This document shows, piece by piece, positions 34,999 through 43,610 of a stretch of DNA of 64,000 bases. The number at the start of each line of letters is the position of its first letter. The first letter of the stretch is position 1. The notes beneath the pieces are model-generated. The model was not told where the DNA came from, did not search any database, and was given only the letters and a program-made list of their open reading frames with translations. This DNA is from CAXXOK01 sp035353615 (GTDB taxonomy: Bacteria; Bacillota; Clostridia; Christensenellales; Aristaeellaceae): assembly GCA_035353615.1 (NCBI GenBank), contig DAOPZY010000008.1, forward strand, positions 1 through 64,000, written 5' to 3'. A program made the position numbers and the translations under genes.

Positions 34999-35709
34999 TT
35001 ACAGGGCGAGCCTCACAACCTCCCGAACGGTCAGCGCCCCTTTTGCAACCGTAAACCGGATGTCCAACCCGGCATAGGTGAACCCATACATCCGATTAGG
35101 GTCGTCCTGATAGGCGGGGCGGGGGTCGCTCGCCAATACGGAAAGAAGGGTTTCGCGCCGCTCTGGCGGCACCATGGAAAGCCATTGCGGCGCAAACTCG
35201 ACCGTCAGCGGAACAAACGCGCGCGTATCCGTGAAGCCCGCCTTGGCTTCAGGATGGCTGTCGGTATAGGGCAGATACGGCTTGATGTCAAATATAGGCG
35301 AACCGTCCATGAGGTCCGCGCCTGTTACGGATAAAACATCGCCGTTTAACGGGTCCTGTTGAATGCCGGCAAGCCGAACACAGCTTAGGCCAATCGGGTT
35401 GGGCCGGTTAGGCGAGCGCGTCGCGAAAACGCCGATACGCTCGTTGCCCCCCAACCGGGGAGGCCGAACCATCGGGGACCAGCCGTCCCGCGCAAAGCCG
35501 GCGAATCCCCACAACAGCCACAGATGGGTATAGCCGCTCAGCCCGCGCAAAGCGTCCGGGTTGCGGTAGGCCGGCTCAAAAACAATGATGGAAGGCAAGG
35601 TATCAATCAACCCGCTCTGCCGGGGCAGGCCGAACTTGGTGGGGAAATCGTTGTGTATGCGGGCGATGATTTTTAGCGCGCAAGCAGTTTCGGGTGGTTT
35701 TTGTTTCAT
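34999..35709 (-). CDS. trmO: tRNA (m6t6A37) methyltransferase TrmO/TsaA
   Basis: The 236-residue protein belongs to the TrmO (TsaA, YaeB) family, which adds a methyl group from S-adenosylmethionine to N6-threonylcarbamoyladenosine at tRNA position 37. Family blocks are visible in order: FPTKFGLPRQSGLID near residue 22, LSGYTHLWLLWGF, then NERIGVFATRSPNRPNPIGLS, and DLMDGSPIFDIKPYLPY. The C-terminal domain (about 160-236) with DPRPAYQDDP matches full-length TrmO. The start was set at ATG 35709 (GGAAAGG upstream); a longer 5' frame has no site and unlikely sequence. It is a single gene. Confidence 0.92.
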   Translation of the reverse strand: MKQKPPETACALKIIARIHNDFPTKFGLPRQSGLIDTLPSIIVFEPAYRNPDALRGLSGYTHLWLLWGFAGFARDGWSPMVRPPRLGGNERIGVFATRSPNRPNPIGLSCVRLAGIQQDPLNGDVLSVTGADLMDGSPIFDIKPYLPYTDSHPEAKAGFTDTRAFVPLTVEFAPQWLSMVPPERRETLLSVLASDPRPAYQDDPNRMYGFTYAGLDIRFTVAKGALTVREVVRLAL

Positions 35710-35939
35710 GAGGTTTCCTTTCCGGACAAGGGTATTGTTGAGGGAACTTAACTCATTATACCGTTTGACGCTTGAAGACGCAACCGCGTGCCGGCGCGGC
35801 TTCGCCCAAGCCTGCGAGGGCTGGCGGCGCGTTACGCACGCGGCAAAGGGCAGTTGGAGATCGGGACGCAACCAAAGCATCGCCTGCCTTTGGAAAGGTT
35901 TTTCACTGAAAATCCCGCGATGTTCTCACATCCGTCACA

Positions 35940-35969
35940 GATTGTTTACATTTCGTGCAACAAACAATC
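35940..35969. promoter_or_regulatory. inverted repeat upstream of the response-regulator gene
   Basis: GATTGTTT (35940-35947) and AAACAATC (35962-35969) form a perfect 8-bp inverted repeat with a 14-bp spacer, 35 bp before the start of the orphan response regulator. A -10-like CATAAT lies at 35982-35987. It may be a regulator binding site, possibly for the product of the downstream gene. Confidence 0.5.
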
Positions 35970-36004
35970 ACTTCCGAACGTCATAATATAGGAGAGGTGA
36001 TCGT

Positions 36005-36634
36005 ATGGCAAGGATACTGATTTATGGAACCGATGAAAGCGTTACGCGCAAGTTAACGCAGGTTCTGCAAAAGGAAAATTTCGATGTGCTCAGCTGTGAT
36101 GCTTTTGCCAGGATGCCCGCCCCCCTCGCCGAGCCGACTTTGGTGGTGCTGGACGCACGGCTTAAATGGTCGGTATGCCGTTCTCTGTTCAATGAAATTC
36201 AAGCCGTTGGTTATCCGGTGCTGTTTTTAACAGCCGATAAAGAAACCACGACCCACCTGAGGGCATTGTACAGGGGCCAGTCAGATGTGCTGATGCTGCC
36301 TTTTGTGCCGAAAACCGCTATTGTAAAAGCGCAGGCGCTGCTGGGGCATACGGAACCGATGCGGGAGCTGACCATTGACGAAGCGGATCGCGTGGCGATG
36401 CTGGATGGGGAACGCGTGGAATTGACGGCTCAGGAATTTGCCCTGCTGTTTGCACTGATGGAAAATCCGGATATGCCAATCAGCCGCGAGCAGCTGCTGC
36501 GCAAAGCGTGGGGATACCAGAGCATTGGCGAAACCCGCACGGTGGATGTGCATGTGCAGCGCTTGCGTAAAAAACTGGGCGTGGAGCGCATCGAAACGGT
36601 TTACAAGTGCGGCTATCGGTTGAAAATGGCATGA
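36005..36634 (+). CDS. orphan OmpR-type response regulator with degenerate receiver
   Basis: The 209-residue protein has a receiver-like domain (about 1-110) and a C-terminal OmpR/PhoB winged helix (about 118-207). The latter contains LTAQEFALLFALMEN, SREQLLRKAWGY and RTVDVHVQRLRKKLG. In the receiver the phosphoacceptor position is kept as Asp50 (LVVLDAR) and a lysine is present near 103, but the usual acidic pair at the N-terminus is reduced to the single Asp of YGTDES. Phosphorylation may therefore be weak or absent. GGAGAGGTGAT precedes the ATG. No histidine kinase gene is adjacent, so the signal input is unknown. Confidence 0.88.
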   Translation: MARILIYGTDESVTRKLTQVLQKENFDVLSCDAFARMPAPLAEPTLVVLDARLKWSVCRSLFNEIQAVGYPVLFLTADKETTTHLRALYRGQSDVLMLPFVPKTAIVKAQALLGHTEPMRELTIDEADRVAMLDGERVELTAQEFALLFALMENPDMPISREQLLRKAWGYQSIGETRTVDVHVQRLRKKLGVERIETVYKCGYRLKMA

Positions 36635-36872
36635 GTTTTACGATGGCATGCCGTGATGGGAAGCCCTCCGGCGTTGCTTTACGCGCCTAAACCTTCGGGG
36701 CTCTGACGGGTGGCGGCAGACCGAAACGCTACTGCAAAACAGTAACCTTTCGTTTGAAAGGATCGCTTTATGTGCCTGAAATGGACAAAACGGACGCCCT
36801 GAACGTCTGAACCAAAACGGTTTGTATGAACCGGAAAAAATCCGCGGGGCATGACTGCTCGTGCGGTTGACC
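36635..36872. other. transcribed spacer between the response regulator and its terminator
   Basis: About 240 nt separate the stop codon from the first strong terminator. The stretch holds a possible stem, CCGC-GGGCA/TGCTC-GCGG (about 36842-36866), and no open frame of note. It could be a long 3' UTR or contain a small RNA. No known RNA family was recognised. Confidence 0.35.
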
Positions 36873-36911
36873 GGAGCCTGTTTTCGTTTATTGGAAAACA
36901 GGCTCCTTTTT
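36873..36911 (+). terminator. strong terminator
   Basis: GGAGCCTGTTTTC (36873-36885) pairs perfectly with GAAAACAGGCTCC (36894-36906), followed by TTTTT (36907-36911). Confidence 0.88.
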
Positions 36912-37061
36912 CATGCGCTTTTGTGCTCATACGGTTCATCCGAGCCAATCAGAACAGGGGCTTCCCAACCAAACGGCGCAATCGCGGTGTTGGCGATGCC
37001 GAACCGTTGATGATTGTCGGGCCGGGCACGGTTCTCGGCTCCCTGAATTGCGATCGCGTTT

Positions 37062-37769
37062 TTATGGCCGGTATTCCCAACCGTCATCGTGGTGGTAAAT
37101 CATCAGCCGGCTCATGCCCCCGTCAACGGTCAGCACCTGCCCGGTAATGAAGGCGCTTTCCTCACCGCATAGGTACAGAACAGCGTTGGCGATATCCTCC
37201 GGCTTGCCAACGCGCCCCACGGGGTGCTGCAAACAGTCCGCATCGGAAAACAGAATACCCGATGTGTCAATCCAACCCGGCGCAACGGCGTTAACCCGCA
37301 CCTTACCCGCAAGCGTCACGGCCAGCGCGTGGGTCAGGGCTGTGATTCCGCCCTTGGCGGCGGTGTAGCTTTCAGTGTTGGCCTGGCTCATGGCATAGCG
37401 CGTGGAGGAGATGTTCACAACCGCGCCGCCCGGGTTAAACGCGTCCGCGAATAGCCGGGTGAGGTAATACGGCGCGGCAACGCCAACGCGCAGCACATAC
37501 TCAAAGTCAGCGTAGGAACACATGTCCAGCCCGCCTTTGGTGAGCATCGCGTTGTGCACCAGATAATCAATCGCGCCATGCTTGTGAAGCACATGCGCAT
37601 GGAAAGCCGCGAGCGTTTTTTCATCCCCAATGTCGCCCACAAAATCGTCGTTCGGCAGTCGGTCGATGGTACACACCTGCGCGCCGCGCGCCCGGAAAGC
37701 GTCGCCGATCGCCTTGCCGATTCCGCGCGCGCCGCCGGTAACCACAGCCACCTTGCCCGTAAAATCCAT
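37062..37769 (-). CDS. short-chain dehydrogenase/reductase (SDR)
   Basis: The 235-residue protein is a classical SDR. It has the nucleotide-binding motif TGGARGIG (11-18), the Ser122, Tyr135 and Lys139 catalytic set in ISSTRYAMSQANTESYTAAK, and the later NAVAPGWIDT and TGQVLTVDGG blocks. An acidic residue after beta strand 2 (TIDRLPND) suggests NAD over NADP. ATG 37769 has GGGGG upstream. It stands alone, so substrate is unknown; sugar or alcohol oxidoreduction is common for such proteins in sugar-degrading bacteria. Confidence 0.92.
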   Translation of the reverse strand: MDFTGKVAVVTGGARGIGKAIGDAFRARGAQVCTIDRLPNDDFVGDIGDEKTLAAFHAHVLHKHGAIDYLVHNAMLTKGGLDMCSYADFEYVLRVGVAAPYYLTRLFADAFNPGGAVVNISSTRYAMSQANTESYTAAKGGITALTHALAVTLAGKVRVNAVAPGWIDTSGILFSDADCLQHPVGRVGKPEDIANAVLYLCGEESAFITGQVLTVDGGMSRLMIYHHDDGWEYRP

Positions 37770-38540
37770 AGCGGTACCCCCTTGTTGATGGCGATTCTGT
37801 AATAGCAACAGGCAAACGGCATTCCGTTCGTTGGAGGATGTTTCGCAAACAGTCCCCTGCCATGCTTGAAGCTTATGCCGGGCGAACAGATGCGTGCGTC
37901 GAGCGGGCGAGGCTCAGCGTATGCGCCGCATCGGGCTGTAACAGAAATATCGGGAACGATTTACGGCCCCCGCCTGCGATGGGTGATTCTCAAACGTATG
38001 TTAAAAATTGTGCGTGACAACATCATAGCCAACCTGAGCTGGAAAAGCAAGCCCCAATGTTCATCTGCGGACAGAGAACAGGGCGCGTGAACGGGTCTGC
38101 ATAGTTTTTCAGGGTTTCCCTTTGCAAACAGGCATTGGCAAAGGCGATTCGGAATGCTATGCTATGGTTACTGTTAAATTCGTTTCAGCAATTATGGAAC
38201 CCCCTGACCGTGAAACGGCAGGACGAGGCGAGTTCAGGCTTCTCCCAGGAGCCCCGTCGGGCGTTGAGCGGGGACAGACGTGGCGCCATGCAAAGCGTCG
38301 CGCTTTGCCCATTCATTTGTTTTCCAATATCAGGCCTTGCGGCGGGCCTATGCGCTTTTCGGGGCTGCGTCCCATGCAGGAAGAAATCGCGCTTGACCCG
38401 CATCGGTGGGGACAAATCCGAATGCGCGTGAAAAAGATCGAAACAGAAAATGGACGATCTGGCGGCATGGAAGAACGTTCATTTCACCAGCATGCTCCGC
38501 TCGGGCCAAATTCCTGACTATAATTTTGGAGGTTCAATGT
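37770..38540. other. long gene-free stretch before the GH8 gene
   Basis: No supported gene. A promoter-like pair TTGGCA (38135-38140), 17 bp, TATGCT (38158-38163) is followed at 38290-38308 by a perfect GCAAAGCG/CGCTTTGC hairpin. This could begin a long leader for the GH8 gene or a small RNA. The plus-strand frame at 38122-38517 has no recognisable homology. Confidence 0.4.
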
Positions 38541-39641
38541 ATGAAAACCACCCCAAACCTGCTGGCAGAAATCGGATTGACCATGCCGGAAATCGACGCG
38601 CGCATCGACCTTGCGTTTAACGCCATCTTTTTGGATGAAAATGAACGGTTTTATTTTGAGGCGGACAGCGACTCGGCCTATCTGCTGGATACCGGCAACT
38701 TCGACGCCAGAACCGAAGGGATGAGCTATGGCATGATGATGGCCGTTCAGATGGACCGCAAGGACCTGTTTGATAAGCTGTGGGTTTTCAGCAAACGGTA
38801 CATGTACAACGTCGCAGGGCCATATGCGGGGTATTTCGCGTGGTCGGTGCAGCCGGACGGTCGCCGCAACAGCGATGGGCCTGCGCCAGATGGCGAGGAA
38901 TACTATGCCATTGCGCTTTTCTTTGCGGCGGCGCGCTGGGGCGAGGGCGAACCGCCGCTGGACTATGCGGCGCAGGCCCGGGACATACTCCGGCACGCGC
39001 TGCATCAGCCGGAGCTGGCGCGGGGCGGCCATTCCATGTGGGAGTTGGATTCGGCGCTGATCCGTTTTGTGCCCGAACTGCCGTTTTCGGACCCGTCCTA
39101 CCATCTGCCGCATTTTTATGAGCAATTCGCTACGCTCGCAAACCCGGAGGATAGAGCCTTCTGGAGCCGCGCCGCCTTTGCCAGCCGGGCCTACCTAGCC
39201 AAAGCCTGCCACCCCGTGACCGGGCTGGCGCCGGAATACGCCCACTTTGACGGCACGCCGGAACCCGCGCACGGGCACGCGGATTTTTACAGCGACGCGT
39301 ATCGCGTGGCCATGAACATCGGGCTGGATGCCGCGTGGTACGGCCGCCGGCCGGAGTACGCCGCCATTGCGGACCGCCTGCAAACCTTCCTTTGGGGCCG
39401 GCAGCCCGTGATGACCTACGCTGTGGACGGAATGCCCAAGGAACCCAAAGCCTTACACCCGACGGCGGTGATCGCCACCACGGCGGCGGCTTCGCTGGCT
39501 ACCGACACGCCGCTTTCCCGCAAATGGGTGCAACTGTTCTGGGAAACTCCGCCCCGAAAAGGCAATCGGCGGTATTATGACAATTGCCTGTACTTTTTTT
39601 GCCTGCTGATGCTGTCGGGACGGTACCGCGCCTTTGCGTAG
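38541..39641 (+). CDS. reducing-end xylose-releasing exo-oligoxylanase, GH8
   Basis: The 366-residue cytoplasmic enzyme matches the Rex subgroup of GH8. The catalytic acid is Glu59 in RTEGMSYGMMMAV and the base is Asp252 in DFYSDAYRVAMNIG. The spacing of these two residues equals that of the Bacillus halodurans enzyme as I know it. Other family blocks are GYFAWSVQPDG and PAPDGEEYYAIALFFAA. It cuts single xylose units from the reducing end of imported xylo-oligosaccharides. There is no signal peptide. ATG 38541 was chosen because GGAGG lies at 38528-38532. It is followed by an importer and later by a beta-xylosidase gene, forming a xylan-use locus. Confidence 0.93.
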   Translation: MKTTPNLLAEIGLTMPEIDARIDLAFNAIFLDENERFYFEADSDSAYLLDTGNFDARTEGMSYGMMMAVQMDRKDLFDKLWVFSKRYMYNVAGPYAGYFAWSVQPDGRRNSDGPAPDGEEYYAIALFFAAARWGEGEPPLDYAAQARDILRHALHQPELARGGHSMWELDSALIRFVPELPFSDPSYHLPHFYEQFATLANPEDRAFWSRAAFASRAYLAKACHPVTGLAPEYAHFDGTPEPAHGHADFYSDAYRVAMNIGLDAAWYGRRPEYAAIADRLQTFLWGRQPVMTYAVDGMPKEPKALHPTAVIATTAAASLATDTPLSRKWVQLFWETPPRKGNRRYYDNCLYFFCLLMLSGRYRAFA

Positions 39642-39818
39642 CAGGGGAAGGCAAGCGACGCGGGCATGCGCGGCGGCGGAAAATCCAACAGGAAAACACC
39701 TATAGTTTTTCCGGTTTTTGGTCGCGCACGGGGCATTTTCCATCGGCACAAACCGTGCTAAGCTTTGTTTACCAAGAGCTTTCGATGTAAGCTCTATGAT
39801 ACAGGAGGAGGAAAAATC

Positions 39819-41477
39819 ATGCGTAAACTCGTTTCTCTGTTGCTGGCGCTGGCAATGCTGTCCACGCTGTTCGCGGTTCCCGCGATGGCCGAGGCCGCAC
39901 AGGACCCCATTACGGTGACGGTGTTCGTTGGCGAGGCCCGCGACCAGCCGACATCCGACAACAAAATCTTCAAGAAAATCGAAGAGGAATTTGGGCTTAA
40001 ATTTGAGTTTGAATTTCTGGCTGGTGACTTGAACGAAACCTTGGGCGTGAAAATTGCCGGTCAGGACTACGCGGACCTGATCGACGGTGGCAACAGCGCT
40101 GAAAAGCTGATCGAAGCCGGCGCGCTGGTCAACCTGATGGATTACATCAGCGAAGAAAAAACCCCCAACCTGTACGCCTACATTCAACCCTACCTGACCC
40201 GTCTGCTGGACGACGAAGGCAAGCTCTACATCATCCCGAACTACGGCCGCTATTATAACACCGAAGATTACGGTTATAACTATGTAAACGGCCCCGCGTT
40301 CTTCCTGCAAAAGAAAGTGCTGGCCTGGGCTGGCTACCCGGTTATCAAGACCATGGACGAGTACTTCGACCTCATTGAAAAATATGTGGCCGCGAACCCG
40401 ACCAACGAAAATGGCGCTAAAAATGAAGGCTTCTCCATCCTCTGCGACGACTGGCGCGCCTTCTGCCTGTTCAACCCCGTGCAGCACCTCATGGGCCGCC
40501 CCAACGACGGCGACGTGATCGTGGATATCGACAACAACTACAAGACCGAAGCCTACGTGATTCAGGATTATGCCAAGCCCTACTACAAAAAGCTGAACGA
40601 GCTTTACCACAAGGGCCTGATCTCTCAGGATACCTTCGTGATGAACTATGACCAGTACATTGCCAAGCTCTCCAGCGGCACTGTGGTTGGCATGTTCGAC
40701 CAGGCTTGGGATTTCAACAACGCGACCGACGCTTTGAAGGCTGCCGAAATGTTTGACAGCACCTATCAGGGCCTGCCGATCGTCTATACCGCCGAGGAAG
40801 CCGGCAAAGAAGTAACCGAGCACTACCTCAACGGTACCGTTATCAACGTAAACCGCGGCTTCGGCATCAGCGTCAACTGCCAGTATCCGGAGCGTCTGGT
40901 GCAGTTTATGGAAAAAATGCTGGATGACGAATGGCAAAAGACCATCTGGTGGGGCGTGGAAGGCGAGGATTACTACGTGGAGAACGGCCGTTTCCTGCGC
41001 ACCTATGACCAGATTCAGAACGCCGCGAACGCTGTGTGGAAAAACGCGAACAGCGCCTACGTGCTCACCAACTCCATGCCCAAAAAGCAGGGCGAAATGG
41101 ACGACGGCAACAAGTGGGATCCGCTGGTTCAGCCGGAGTGCTACTACCTCCAGATGAACGATTATGACAAGGAATTCCTTGCCCATTACAACATGCAGCG
41201 CCCGCTCGATTTCTTCAACAATCCGATCACCCTCGCGCCGTACGGCGAAGCGTGGCAGATCGACGTGAGCGTGGATCAGGACGCGAACGATGCCAAGGCC
41301 GCGTTCCAGGATACCGAACGCAAGATGCTGCCGCAGATCATCATGTGCGACGAGAACGAATTTGACGCCAAGTGGGCCGAGTTCGTTCAGGCCGTCAATG
41401 ATATCCCCGTAAGCGATTTTGTGGACTTCATGCAGGAGCAGATCCTTTCGCTGGTGGCCAAGAACACCGGTAAGTAA
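39819..41477 (+). CDS. ABC importer substrate-binding protein, LplA type
   Basis: The 552-residue protein has a signal peptide (MRKLVSLLLALAMLSTLFAVPAMA) with an AMA cleavage site and no lipobox. The mature part is a large solute-binding protein of the kind that accompanies LplB/YtcP permeases, with blocks such as DYADLIDGGNSAEKLIEAGALVNL, YIIPNYGRYYNTEDY and FFLQKKVLAWAGYP. ATG 39819 has AGGAGGAG at 39803-39810; an upstream frame extension is not supported. It lies in a xylan locus, so xylo-oligosaccharides are the likely ligand. A strong hairpin follows before the permease genes. Confidence 0.9.
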   Translation: MRKLVSLLLALAMLSTLFAVPAMAEAAQDPITVTVFVGEARDQPTSDNKIFKKIEEEFGLKFEFEFLAGDLNETLGVKIAGQDYADLIDGGNSAEKLIEAGALVNLMDYISEEKTPNLYAYIQPYLTRLLDDEGKLYIIPNYGRYYNTEDYGYNYVNGPAFFLQKKVLAWAGYPVIKTMDEYFDLIEKYVAANPTNENGAKNEGFSILCDDWRAFCLFNPVQHLMGRPNDGDVIVDIDNNYKTEAYVIQDYAKPYYKKLNELYHKGLISQDTFVMNYDQYIAKLSSGTVVGMFDQAWDFNNATDALKAAEMFDSTYQGLPIVYTAEEAGKEVTEHYLNGTVINVNRGFGISVNCQYPERLVQFMEKMLDDEWQKTIWWGVEGEDYYVENGRFLRTYDQIQNAANAVWKNANSAYVLTNSMPKKQGEMDDGNKWDPLVQPECYYLQMNDYDKEFLAHYNMQRPLDFFNNPITLAPYGEAWQIDVSVDQDANDAKAAFQDTERKMLPQIIMCDENEFDAKWAEFVQAVNDIPVSDFVDFMQEQILSLVAKNTGK

Positions 41478-41489
41478 CCAGAAAGCCAA

Positions 41490-41524
41490 GCGGATGGCGG
41501 GAGCGAAAACCTCCCGCCATCCGC
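41490..41524 (+). other. intercistronic hairpin after the binding-protein gene
   Basis: GCGGATGGCGGGAG (41490-41503) pairs perfectly with CTCCCGCCATCCGC (41511-41524), 14 bp, 7-nt loop, no T-tract. It probably protects the binding-protein message from 3' decay. Confidence 0.75.
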
Positions 41525-41632
41525 GGTAAGGCGAACGGTTGCAGGAGGGCTGACCAACGCGGCGTTGAAGCCGGAACAGACGGCGGCTGTGCCTCCGATC
41601 AACTGATTTTTTACCGAAGCGAGGTGTCCCGT

Positions 41633-42598
41633 GTGCGTACGGCCAAAGCGACCACCGCAACCGTGGCGAACGGTCCGATGCTCTGCCGCCAGCCATCCTT
41701 TTGGCGCAAACTGTGGCAACAGAGGCAGTTGGCACTGATGAGCGTGCCAATGCTTTTGTATATTCTTCTATTCAACTACTTTCCCCTGTGGGGATGGATT
41801 ACCGCGTTTATGAACTACAAGCCCTCCGTGCCGCTGTTTGAAAACGAATGGGTGGGCTTGAAAAACTTTATTTGGCTGTTCGAAAAGCCCGAGTTTATCC
41901 GTGCCATTCGAAACACGTTTGCGATGGCCGCGATCAACCTTGTGTTCGGCTTTGTGTTTCCAATCCTGCTTGCGCTTTTTTTGAACGAAATCCGCAGCAC
42001 GCATTTCAAACGCACCGTGCAAACGGTGACCTATCTTCCGCATTTTCTCAGCTGGGTAATCGTGGTTGGCATAGCGCAAACCATTTTTGCGAGCGACGGC
42101 GCGATCAATCAGCTGTTGTTGGGCCTGGGCATATGCAAAACGCCTGTTTTTTTTCTGGGGGAAGGCAAGTATTTCTGGTGGCTGGTGGGCGCGATCAACG
42201 TATGGAAGGAATGCGGTTGGAACACCATCATCTACCTGGCGGCGATGAGCGCCATTGACCCGGCGCTGTATGAGGCGGCGGAAATGGACGGCGCGGGGCG
42301 TTTTACCAAAATGCTCCACATCACGCTGCCGGGCATCAAGAGCACGTTCGTAGTGCTGCTGATTATGAACATCGGCCATCTGATGGAAGCCGGGTTTGAA
42401 ATCCAATACCTGATGGGCCAGAACGTGGTCATGGACTGGTCGCAGACGATTGATATCTTTGCGCTGAAATACGGGATCACCAAAGGCCAATACAGCCGCG
42501 CCATCGCAGCCGGCATCTTTAAAAGCCTCGTTTCCATCGCTCTGATGCTTGGCGCGAATTTCACCGCCAAACGGATGGGCGAGGATACGTTGCTGTAA
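41633..42598 (+). CDS. ABC importer permease, LplB type
   Basis: The 321-residue membrane protein has the LplB signature near its N-terminus (LMSVPMLLYILLFNYFPLWG). It has about six membrane segments and an EAA loop, YEAAEMDGAGRFTKMLHITLP, near residue 215. The start is uncertain: GTG 41633 is best spaced from GCGAGG, GTG 41624 is too close, and ATG 41678 is a third option. It forms a channel with the next permease. No ATPase gene accompanies them. Confidence 0.9.
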   Translation: MRTAKATTATVANGPMLCRQPSFWRKLWQQRQLALMSVPMLLYILLFNYFPLWGWITAFMNYKPSVPLFENEWVGLKNFIWLFEKPEFIRAIRNTFAMAAINLVFGFVFPILLALFLNEIRSTHFKRTVQTVTYLPHFLSWVIVVGIAQTIFASDGAINQLLLGLGICKTPVFFLGEGKYFWWLVGAINVWKECGWNTIIYLAAMSAIDPALYEAAEMDGAGRFTKMLHITLPGIKSTFVVLLIMNIGHLMEAGFEIQYLMGQNVVMDWSQTIDIFALKYGITKGQYSRAIAAGIFKSLVSIALMLGANFTAKRMGEDTLL

Positions 42599-42613
42599 AG
42601 GGGGCAGCTGAGA

Positions 42614-43522
42614 ATGGTTCATACAACCGCGCGCAGAAAGCTGCGCAAACGCTCCATGTTCCCGCTTGTAAATACGCTGGCGATGATTTTGCTGATGTTT
42701 ATCACACTGTATCCTGTGATTAATACCATTGCCATTTCGCTGAACGACGGCACCGACGCGGTGCGCGGCGGCATCGGGCTGTGGCCCCGGGTATTCAGCA
42801 CCAAAAGCTATGAAACAATTTTTGTGGATGAAAGCATCTACAACGCCTTTTTCATCACCATTTCACGCACGATAATTCAAACGCTCATCAATGTGGTGCT
42901 CACGGCGATGCTCTCGTTCGCGCTCAGCCGAAGGGAGTATGTGCTGCGTAAATTTATCACCATGGCTTTCGTGCTCACCATGTACGTAAACGCCGGCCTG
43001 ATCCCGAACTATCTGCTGCTTCAGCGCACGCTGGGGCTGAGCAAGAGCTTCTGGGTGTACATCATTCCAACCATGCTGTCCTGCTTTAACATGATTGTAA
43101 CGCGCACCTTCATACTGGGTTTGCCGGACGCGCTGGTGGAATCGGCGCGCATTGACGGCGCGGGGGATTTTTACCTGTTCTGGAAGATCATCTTCCCGCT
43201 GTGCATGCCGGTGCTGGCGACGGTTGCGCTGTTTGTGGCTGTGGGCGCGTGGAACAGCTGGTTTGATACTCACCTGTACAACGCTGGCAAAGTGCAGCTG
43301 CACACCCTGCAATATTTGCTGAAAATGAAACTGGCGACCACCACCAACAGCGCAAACGCCGCGATGACCAGCTCGGACGCGGCGGCAAGCACAACGCTGA
43401 CCACCCCTGTAACCATCCGGGCCGCGATCACCGTGGTTTCGGCCGCGCCCATTGTGGTAATTTATCCGTTCCTGCAACGCTACTTCGTAGTGGGGTTGAG
43501 CGTGGGCAGCGTAAAAGGTTAA
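42614..43522 (+). CDS. ABC importer permease, YtcP type
   Basis: The 302-residue membrane protein has the second LplB/YtcP-family permease pattern: six membrane segments, an EAA-like loop with LVESARIDGAGDFYLFWKII near residue 175, and the terminal VVGLSVGSVKG. ATG 42614 lies 15 bp after the preceding stop, with AAAGGGGG upstream. Between segments five and six it has a Ser/Ala/Thr-rich insert (about 235-265), longer than in the MalG-type proteins of this window. Confidence 0.9.
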   Translation: MVHTTARRKLRKRSMFPLVNTLAMILLMFITLYPVINTIAISLNDGTDAVRGGIGLWPRVFSTKSYETIFVDESIYNAFFITISRTIIQTLINVVLTAMLSFALSRREYVLRKFITMAFVLTMYVNAGLIPNYLLLQRTLGLSKSFWVYIIPTMLSCFNMIVTRTFILGLPDALVESARIDGAGDFYLFWKIIFPLCMPVLATVALFVAVGAWNSWFDTHLYNAGKVQLHTLQYLLKMKLATTTNSANAAMTSSDAAASTTLTTPVTIRAAITVVSAAPIVVIYPFLQRYFVVGLSVGSVKG

Positions 43523-43559
43523 TCCGCAGGGGACTTCATGTTCCCGATCGGGCTTAAAA

Positions 43560-43602
43560 ATCCGGCCCCTCAATCCGTCAGCATTGGCGTTGGGGGCCGG
43601 AT
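43560..43602. terminator. terminator between the permease and response-regulator genes
   Basis: ATCCGGCCCC (43560-43569) pairs perfectly with GGGGCCGGAT (43593-43602), closing a 23-nt loop and preceded by AAAAA. It sits between the 3' ends of converging genes and can serve both. Confidence 0.78.
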
Positions 43603-43610
43603 ATCCATTT

